DNA from: Actinoplanes sichuanensis
GTDB taxonomy: Bacteria; Actinomycetota; Actinomycetes; Mycobacteriales; Micromonosporaceae
Direction: 5' to 3'
DNA: 64,000 bases
NCBI RefSeq assembly: GCF_033097365.1
Contig: NZ_AP028461.1
Span: 8,370,001-8,434,000, forward strand
The translations under genes were made by a program, and so were the position numbers. Each line of letters begins with the position of its first letter. Position 1 is the stretch's first letter. A model generated the notes under the pieces. The model was not told the DNA's origin. It did no database searches and saw only the letters and a list, made by a program, of their open reading frames with translations. Below, one piece after another: positions 58,334-64,000 of the stretch.

Positions 58334-59538
58334 CCGATCCGTACCCGCTGGGGGTGATCGCCGACGGCGACCGAGGCGACCGCCTGGCCGGTGGCGAAGC
58401 TGATCGCGGTGACCCGGTCGGCGCCGGCCTCGGAGATCACGCAGTCCCGACCGTCCGCGCTGACCGTGGCCCAGTAGGGCTTGATCGCGGTGACCAGCGG
58501 GCCCTGGGAGAGGGTGGCCCGGTCGACCACCGTCGCGTAGTCGTCCATGGTGCCGGCGACGCAGAGCTTCGCGCCGTCCCGGCTGATCGACAGGCCGTGG
58601 TGGCGGGAGTCGTTCACCCACGCGGTACGGTCCGGGTCGGTGGCCGGGTTCTGCGGCAGATCCTTGATCCGGGTGATCCGGTCGGTGGCCACGTCGTACT
58701 CGATGAGCCCGGCGAAGAACGAGACCTGGAAGTAGAGCTTCGACTCGTCCGGGGTGAAGACGGCGGGGCGGACCGCGTCGGACAGGTCGGTCCGGCCGAA
58801 GGCGTCCAGTCGGGTCCGCATGTCGACGGTACGGACCACCCGGTAGGTGCTGGTGTCGGCGATCGTGATCTTCCGGTCCCCCTTGGTGAAGTCCAGCCAG
58901 GGATCGTCCAGGTCGGTGTTGACCTCGCCGATCGAGCTGTTCCAGAGGTACCGGCCGCCGTCGGTGTAGATGTTCTCGTGCGGTTTGTCGCCCGTCGCGA
59001 ACGAGCCCAGCTGCCGGCCGGTGACGATGTCGAGCACGTGCACGGTGTTGCCGGTGGAGGCGGAGACCGCGACCGAGCGACCGTCCGGGGAGACCGCCAT
59101 GTGGTCGGAGCGGAACCCGCTGACCGGGAAGCGCCACTTCAGGGCCCCGGTGGCCAGGTCGATCGAGACCACGTCGGCGAAGCTCGGCCGGGAGACGACC
59201 AGGGCGTCCCCGGCCGGTGTCGTGTACATGTCGTCGACGAGTTGGTCGTGCCCCTCCCCCGGACCCTGCTGGATGCCGAGGTAGAAGGCGAGCCGGATCG
59301 GGTTGAGGTAGATCTCGGCGAGCCGCTGCGAGCGGTCCGGGATCACCGACAGCCGGCCGATGCGCGCGTAGCCGCCATTCGGCTCGATGACGTCGACCGT
59401 GCCGTCCCAGTTGTTGCCGACGAACATCACCTGGCGCAGCGCGGCCGCGGCCTGGACCGGTGCGGTCAGAGAACCGAGAGCGAGAAGGCCACCGACGGTG
59501 GCGGCGATCAGGCGGCGCAAGGGTGCGGGTGAGGCCAT
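58303..59538 (-). CDS. Exported YncE-like beta-propeller protein
   Basis: The start at 59538 (MASPAPLRRLIAATVGG) has GGGAG seven bases upstream and gives a signal peptide ending near VQAAA. The mature protein is a series of beta-propeller blades, e.g. VAVSPDGRSVAVSASTGNTV, FTPDESKLYFQVS, VSADGRDCVISEAGADRV. YncE-like propellers bind DNA or cofactors or form scaffolds; no enzymatic residue set can be read. Its end overlaps the GGDEF gene by 31 bp. Confidence 0.88.
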   Translation of the reverse strand: MASPAPLRRLIAATVGGLLALGSLTAPVQAAAALRQVMFVGNNWDGTVDVIEPNGGYARIGRLSVIPDRSQRLAEIYLNPIRLAFYLGIQQGPGEGHDQLVDDMYTTPAGDALVVSRPSFADVVSIDLATGALKWRFPVSGFRSDHMAVSPDGRSVAVSASTGNTVHVLDIVTGRQLGSFATGDKPHENIYTDGGRYLWNSSIGEVNTDLDDPWLDFTKGDRKITIADTSTYRVVRTVDMRTRLDAFGRTDLSDAVRPAVFTPDESKLYFQVSFFAGLIEYDVATDRITRIKDLPQNPATDPDRTAWVNDSRHHGLSISRDGAKLCVAGTMDDYATVVDRATLSQGPLVTAIKPYWATVSADGRDCVISEAGADRVTAISFATGQAVASVAVGDHPQRVRIGQVPAGWTAP

Positions 59539-59646
59539 CACATGACTCCCATCAATGCGTTCCACGGTGTTACCAGCAAGTAACGACCATGAAACAAGAG
59601 AGTCGTTCACATTGATAGATGTCGTTATCACCGATTCCCGGAAACA

Positions 59647-59686
59647 ACGGAGCCGGTGCCACCCGAGTGGGTCGCACCGGCTCCGT
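59647..59686 (-). terminator. Intrinsic terminator of the LVIVD-repeat gene
   Basis: ACGGAGCCGGTGC (59647-59659) and GCACCGGCTCCGT (59674-59686) form a perfect 13-bp stem. On the minus strand it is followed by TGTTTCC, so it is a terminator for the gene that ends at 59704. Confidence 0.8.
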
Positions 59687-59703
59687 CCGGATCAGGCCTC
59701 AGA

Positions 59704-61137
59704 TCACCAGTACTTGCGGTAGTCGGTCTGAGTCTGCGGGTTGAACTGCCACGTCTTCTCCCGCTCCGCCTTGTCGATACGGCGGTCGCTGACCTCCAGA
59801 ACGTCGAAACCCTTCTGGATGTCGTTGGAGTAGATGTAGCCGTTGTACCAGTACGCCGACCAGGAACCGCCGACGATCAGGCGGTCGGTGCTCAGCGGGC
59901 CCCGCTCCCAGTACGCGATCTCCACCGGCTTGCGCGAGTTGGTGAAGTCCCACACCGAGATGCCGCCCTGATACCACGCCTGGACCATGATGTCGCGGCC
60001 CTTGACCGGGATCAGCGAGCCGTTGTGGGCCACGCAGTTCTCGGTCACCGCGTTCTCCCGCGGGATCTTGAAGTAGCTGCGGAACTCCAGCTTGCGCTTG
60101 CTGCCGCGGCCGGTGATGTCGTAGATCGCGTCCGCGCCCTTGGTCGCACCGATCGACGGCAGACACTCCGCGCCACCGCCACCACCGAGCTCGTCGGTGA
60201 AGACCACCTTGGTGGCGTCGTTGTTGAACGTCGCCGAGTGCCAGAACGCGAAGTTCTCCGCGTCCCGCACGGTGGTGATCACCTTCGGCGCCGCCGGCTT
60301 CGAGATGTCCAGCAGCACACCGTCACCCATGCAGGCGCCGGCCGCGATGTCCTTCTCCGGGTACGCCGTGATGTCGTGGCAGCCCGAGGTGTTGCGGGAA
60401 TCCGCGTCACCGGGGAAGCCACCGTCCGGGAAGAGCACCGGCGTGGACACCAGGGCCGCCTCGGCCGGCTTCTTCAACGGAACCCGGATCACCGAGATCT
60501 TGTCGTGCGGCTGCGCGCAGTTCGGCAGGTCGACGACGTCCAGGTTGTACGACGACACGTAGGCGTACACCGAACGGTCGCGGCCCTTACCCGGCACCAG
60601 CGACAGCGTGTGCGAGCCACAGTCGGTCTTGACCGCGGTCACGTACTGCGGGTTGCGCGGGTCGCTGATGTCGAAGACCTTGACACCCTCCCAGCGCGGC
60701 GTCTCCGGCGGAGCACTGTTCGGCACACCGACGCTGCTGCAGGAGTCGTCACTGCGGATCGAGTCGGTACCGAGGAACAACAGGTTGCCGTAGACCGAGA
60801 CGTCGTTCTGAGCGCCCGGGCAGAGCACCTGAACGGCCTGGACCGGGTCCTTCGGGTTGCTGATGTCCCAGACGGTGAAGCCGTTGTAGTTACCCGCGAA
60901 CGCATATTTACCCTGGAAGGCCAGGTCACTGTTGAGCGCGTTCTCCGCCGCGAACGGGCCGGTCTTGGGCTCGTTGGCGATCAGCTTGATGTTGGGGCTA
61001 CTGACGATCTCGTCCACACCCGGGATCGTGGCCGGGTCTGCCTGTGCGGGGGCCGTGACCAGGAAACTGGTCAGGACCGCGACCGCCCCGAAACTCGCCA
61101 GGCGCTTGAACCGCCCTCGTGGGGCAGGATGCCTCAT
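59704..61137 (-). CDS. Exported LVIVD-repeat beta-propeller protein
   Basis: From ATG 61137 (MRHPAPRGRFKRLASFGAV), with GGAAGG upstream, a signal peptide ends near AQA. The mature chain has repeated blades with the LVIVD-type motifs GFTVWDISNPKDPVQAVQV, GVKVFDISDPRNPQYVTA and FDVLEVSDRRI, and cysteine-rich spots (SDDSCSSVG, GCHDITAYPEKDIAAGACMG) suggesting disulfides. Probably an extracellular scaffold or binding protein; substrate unknown. Its neighbours are another propeller gene and a divergent DUF305 gene. Confidence 0.88.
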   Translation of the reverse strand: MRHPAPRGRFKRLASFGAVAVLTSFLVTAPAQADPATIPGVDEIVSSPNIKLIANEPKTGPFAAENALNSDLAFQGKYAFAGNYNGFTVWDISNPKDPVQAVQVLCPGAQNDVSVYGNLLFLGTDSIRSDDSCSSVGVPNSAPPETPRWEGVKVFDISDPRNPQYVTAVKTDCGSHTLSLVPGKGRDRSVYAYVSSYNLDVVDLPNCAQPHDKISVIRVPLKKPAEAALVSTPVLFPDGGFPGDADSRNTSGCHDITAYPEKDIAAGACMGDGVLLDISKPAAPKVITTVRDAENFAFWHSATFNNDATKVVFTDELGGGGGAECLPSIGATKGADAIYDITGRGSKRKLEFRSYFKIPRENAVTENCVAHNGSLIPVKGRDIMVQAWYQGGISVWDFTNSRKPVEIAYWERGPLSTDRLIVGGSWSAYWYNGYIYSNDIQKGFDVLEVSDRRIDKAEREKTWQFNPQTQTDYRKYW

Positions 61138-61283
61138 GAAGATCCTTCCGCGCTGCTTCCGGCTTACCAACACCGGAAACGCACGGCGAGTCGTGTCGCC
61201 ATGTACCCCCGGTGATAGCGATGTCGATCGTTACGATAGTCGTCGTGACCCTCTCATGGGGACGCTTGCCGGAAAGGAAATAC

Positions 61284-61952
61284 ATGCAACACCGACGCGC
61301 ATGGGCCCTGACCGCCGCAACCCTGGTCCTTCTCGGCGCGATCGGACTCGCCCTTTTCGCCCGGTTCTCCAACGACGAACCCGAGCCCGCGGCCGCGCCG
61401 TCAGCGTCCTCCTCCCCGGCCCGGGTCCTGGTGCCCGGCAGACCCGGGGAGTCAGCGTCGGTCACCGACTCCGATCACGTGCAGCCGCCCGATGCCTCGC
61501 CGTACAACAAGGCCGACGTCACGTACGCCCAAATGATGATCGCCCACCATGCGCAGGCGCTGCAGATGGCAGATCTTGTACCCGACCGGGCAGCCGATCA
61601 GGGCGTGAAGAACATCGCGAGCCGGATCACCGCCGCTCAGGGGCCGGAGATCGCTATCCTCCGCACCTGGCTCAGCGACCGTGGGCAGCCCGAGTCGGAC
61701 CCCGCCCACGACCACGCCACGATGCCGGGCATGCAGCCCGCCGCGGCCCTCACCGAGCTGACCGCGGCCCGCGGCGCCGACTTCGACAGGCGCTTCATCG
61801 AGATGATGACCGCACACCACCGCGGCGCCCTGGAGATGGTCAACGTGCTGTTCAAGAGCGGCTCGGAGGAGCGGCTGGCGAAGATGGCCAAGGAGACCGC
61901 CATCGAGCAGGACATCGAGATCCGCCGGATGGCCGACCTCGGGGTGAGCTGA
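61284..61952 (+). CDS. DUF305 exported protein
   Basis: The start ATG 61284 has a strong ribosome binding site (GGAAAGGAAA). A signal anchor (about 8-27) and a Pro/Ser linker precede two helical repeats bearing MMIAHHAQALQMADLV and MMTAHHRGALEMVNVL, the DUF305 hallmark Met/His motifs, which suggest copper or other metal binding. An intervening HDHATMPGMQ adds further His/Met. DUF305 proteins are often near copper-handling genes, but none is seen here. Confidence 0.9.
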   Translation: MQHRRAWALTAATLVLLGAIGLALFARFSNDEPEPAAAPSASSSPARVLVPGRPGESASVTDSDHVQPPDASPYNKADVTYAQMMIAHHAQALQMADLVPDRAADQGVKNIASRITAAQGPEIAILRTWLSDRGQPESDPAHDHATMPGMQPAAALTELTAARGADFDRRFIEMMTAHHRGALEMVNVLFKSGSEERLAKMAKETAIEQDIEIRRMADLGVS

Positions 61953-61954
61953 GC

Positions 61955-62545
61955 TCAGACCCGGCGCAGCACCGCCCGGACCTGCTCGGCGCCCGAGGCC
62001 AGCAGGTTGAACGCGTCGCCGCTGACGTCGTCGTCCTTGCGCACGTCACGCAGCTTCTTGAGGAACTCGTCGATCTTGCGGGCAGCCGCCTTGACGTCAC
62101 CGCGGGACAGCCTGGTCGCGACCTGCTCCAGCCGTCGGGTCAGGGCCTCGGCCGCGTCGTCGTCCAGCTCGCCCTCGTCCTCCAGCGCGTCGATCAGACC
62201 GGCCAGGCCGCTGATCAGATCACCGGGCTGGAGCGGGCGCGCGGACGGCGTGGCGGCGGTCGCGGACGGCTCGGGTGCCGCGGACTCCTCGGTCGCCTCG
62301 GGCTCCGGCGTCGCGCTGATCTCCGCCGCCGTGGCCGACGGGGGTGCCGCGACCGGAACCGGGGCCGGCTCGTCGTCGCCGGTGAACAGCCACACCACCA
62401 GTAGGAGCAGCACGGCGGCGGAACCGGCCACGATCAGGGCGGTACGGCGGTGGTCGGCCGCCCGGTACACCCCGCGCGACTCGACCACGGGCAGCTGCGC
62501 GGTCGGCTGGTGAAGATCGTGAGGCTCCGGCACGGCCGACATCAT
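61955..62545 (-). CDS. Membrane protein with FIMAH-like helical domain
   Basis: The 196-residue protein has an N-terminal cytosolic stretch, one membrane helix (about 35-55), a Pro/Ala/Thr/Glu-rich linker, and a C-terminal helical domain LISGLAGLIDALEDEGELD ... LTRRLEQVATRLSRGDVKAA that resembles the FIMAH domain found at the end of actinobacterial envelope enzymes and kinases. Its role is unknown. It is convergent with the DUF305 gene, 2 bp apart. Confidence 0.8.
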   Translation of the reverse strand: MMSAVPEPHDLHQPTAQLPVVESRGVYRAADHRRTALIVAGSAAVLLLLVVWLFTGDDEPAPVPVAAPPSATAAEISATPEPEATEESAAPEPSATAATPSARPLQPGDLISGLAGLIDALEDEGELDDDAAEALTRRLEQVATRLSRGDVKAAARKIDEFLKKLRDVRKDDDVSGDAFNLLASGAEQVRAVLRRV

Positions 62546-62633
62546 GCCAGGTCAACCCGCCGGCTGGGGCACAGTGCTGTCGCCCGGGCCGGGCGACGGC
62601 ACCGGCTGCCGGCCGGGTCTCGTCACAGCCGGG

Positions 62634-63824
62634 TTACAGCAGGACCGGCAGTCGGTGCAGACCGCGCAGCAGGGTGCCGGGACGCCAGGTCAGCTCGTCC
62701 GGATCGGTGGCGAGCCGCAGGCCCGGGAACCGGTCCATCAGCGCGGTGAACGCGATCTGCGCCTCCAGCCGGGCCAGCGGCGCGCCCAGGCAGTAGTGGA
62801 TGCCGTGCCCGAACGCCAGGTGCGCGTTGTTGGGCCGGTCCAGCCGCAGCTCGCCGGCGTCCGGGAAACGGTCGTCGTCCCGGTTCGCCGAGAGCAGCAC
62901 CACCATCACCGGGTCACCGGCCGCGATGGTGACCTCGCCGATCTCCACGGGCTCGGTGGCGACCCGGAACGTGGAGGTCTCGACCGGCCCCTCGAACCGC
63001 AGGAACTCCTCGATCGCGGCCGGCAGCAGAGCCCGGTCGGCGCGCAGCCGCTCCCACCGCTCGCGCTCGCTCAGCAGCAGCCAGGTACCGTTGCCGATCA
63101 GGTTAACCGTGGTCTCGTGACCGGCGATGAGCAGCAGGAAGACCATCGAGGACAGTTCGTCGGGGGAGAGCCGGTCACCTTGATCGCCCACCTGGATCAG
63201 CCCGGAGAGCAGATCGTCGCCGGGGTGCTCGCGGCGCTCGGCGAGCAGCGCGGAGATGTACTCGACGAGCGCGTTGATCGCCGGGCCCAGCCGGTCGGCG
63301 GCGAACGCGCCGGACACGATCACATTGGACCACTCTCGGAACGCGTTCTGATCCTCGGCCGGGACGCCGAGCAGTTCGCAGATCACCTGGATCGGCAGGG
63401 GGAAGGCGAAGGCGTCGATCAGGTCGGCGGACCGCTCCTCCGCCAGCGCGTCGAGCAGGCCGGCGGAGATCTCCTCGATCCGCGGCCGCAGGCTCTCGAT
63501 CCGGCGGGCGGTGAACGCGGCCGAGACCAGACGGCGCAGACGGGTGTGGTCCGGCGGATCCACCGCGAGCATGTGCCGGGAGATCGCCGTGGTCAGGCTC
63601 GGCTGCCCGGCGCCGGTCGAACCGAGGGGCGACATCGACTTGGACAGTCGCGGGTCGGTCAGCGCCCGGCGGCCGTCCTCATATCTGGTGATCAGCCAGG
63701 CGTCCAGGCCGCTGGGCAGTTTCACCCGGCGGACCGGGCCGGTGCGGCGCATCTGGGCGTACGCCGGATGGGGGTTGTTCTGGAACGCCGGGTCGGTGAA
63801 GTCGATCTGGAGATCCTGGGTCAT
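62634..63824 (-). CDS. Cytochrome P450 (CYP107-like)
   Basis: The 396-residue P450 has the full set of class I bacterial motifs: LAVDPPDHTRLRRLVSAAFT, the I-helix oxygen-activation motif LLLIAGHETTVNL, ExxR in EEFLRF, and the heme loop LAFGHGIHYCLGAPLAR. This is the normal monooxygenase type that needs ferredoxin and reductase, unlike the peroxygenase P450 in this window. The start has GGAGGG upstream. No ferredoxin gene is beside it. Similar enzymes hydroxylate macrolides or other metabolites; the substrate is unknown. Confidence 0.93.
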   Translation of the reverse strand: MTQDLQIDFTDPAFQNNPHPAYAQMRRTGPVRRVKLPSGLDAWLITRYEDGRRALTDPRLSKSMSPLGSTGAGQPSLTTAISRHMLAVDPPDHTRLRRLVSAAFTARRIESLRPRIEEISAGLLDALAEERSADLIDAFAFPLPIQVICELLGVPAEDQNAFREWSNVIVSGAFAADRLGPAINALVEYISALLAERREHPGDDLLSGLIQVGDQGDRLSPDELSSMVFLLLIAGHETTVNLIGNGTWLLLSERERWERLRADRALLPAAIEEFLRFEGPVETSTFRVATEPVEIGEVTIAAGDPVMVVLLSANRDDDRFPDAGELRLDRPNNAHLAFGHGIHYCLGAPLARLEAQIAFTALMDRFPGLRLATDPDELTWRPGTLLRGLHRLPVLL

Positions 63825-64000
63825 AACGCCCTCCGGGGCCCTCGGGAACCGGATTCCGACGATACCCGTCGATACCGCTCCCGGTGGCCCGTTCGGCGTT
63901 CAGACCGGGCGGCGGCGCGGCGCCCGCGGTGACCGGGGCGGGCGGATCGGCAGGTGCGGGCGACCGGCGACGGGTCGGCGTGGGCGGCGCGGTCGCGGTT
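63825..64000. other. Window end, no gene supported
   Basis: The last 176 bases hold the ribosome binding site of the P450 and then very GC-rich sequence. A minus-strand frame running in from beyond the window to a stop at 63900 is Arg/Pro-rich and may be either a gene tail or chance. Confidence 0.5.

Noticed and set aside
56600..59137. 845-codon minus-strand frame across the GGDEF gene
   Set aside because: No domain is seen and it crosses two well-supported genes; it is an antisense artefact of high GC.
63900..64000. Minus-strand gene tail entering from beyond the window
   Set aside because: Only about 33 Arg/Pro-rich codons are visible and no family can be recognised.

Overview
The window is a dense, very GC-rich chromosome segment of a filamentous or related actinobacterium. 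A complete conservon (histidine-kinase-like sensor, roadblock protein, DUF742 protein, small GTPase), a SARP-type regulator, an XRE/DUF5753 + DUF397 pair, a WYL regulator, FIMAH-like and MHYT proteins, TTG/GTG starts and rare TTA codons all fit Micromonosporaceae, most likely an Actinoplanes-like organism. That placement is inference from gene content and base composition. No rRNA, tRNA, CRISPR array, insertion sequence or prophage was recognised.

Layout. 0-6.5 kb: the end of a ROK-family protein, a von Willebrand A/solute-binding membrane protein, a lactonase-type beta-propeller, a lipoprotein, and an unusual SARP regulator fused to membrane segments and a ComEA-like helix-hairpin-helix. 6.5-12.9 kb: conservon cvnABCD, two adjacent genes sharing a C-terminal domain, and a Ser/Pro-rich membrane-anchored protein. 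13-20.9 kb: M48 peptidase-like protein, a CYP152-type P450 peroxygenase, a GH20 hexosaminidase, two GNAT acetyltransferases, and an ECF-type sigma factor overlapping its putative anti-sigma partner. 21-24.9 kb: WYL regulator divergent from a DrrAB-type ABC exporter, then a CorA transporter. 25-27.6 kb: a flippase fused to a condensation/acyltransferase-like domain. 28-34.4 kb: PRC-barrel-like protein, KAS III, MHYT protein, response regulator-GAF, alditol oxidase-like flavoprotein, rhodanese, GlxA-type regulator.

34.4-49.6 kb is a carbohydrate-utilisation region. A secreted GH5 endoglucanase with X2 and CBM46-like modules would cut an extracellular beta-glucan. A three-gene ABC importer (lipoprotein plus two permeases, both junctions ATGA overlaps) would take up oligosaccharides. 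Unexported GH42, GH95 and GH3 enzymes would finish them inside the cell. A ROK repressor gene sits beside the importer, and similar TAGTTTG-type inverted repeats lie before the importer, the GH42/GH95 pair and the GH5 gene. The enzyme set matches fucosylated/galactosylated xyloglucan best; no alpha-xylosidase is present here.

50-64 kb: an orphan GNAT-like gene with a structured leader, a GPP34-APC permease-GNAT operon, a more AT-rich XRE/DUF397 module, two unknown membrane proteins, a PAS-GGDEF membrane protein, two exported beta-propellers, a DUF305 protein, a FIMAH-like membrane protein and a second P450.

Genome-architecture signals include a dispersed nested inverted-repeat family at gene ends, a set of TANNNT-N6/7-start arrangements typical of leaderless transcripts, a tandemly duplicated gene 3' end, a six-unit 16-bp tandem repeat, and several convergent gene pairs with overlapping ends. 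The strongest leads are the flippase-condensation fusion with a fossil internal ribosome binding site, the OleT-like P450, and the SARP-HhH fusion.
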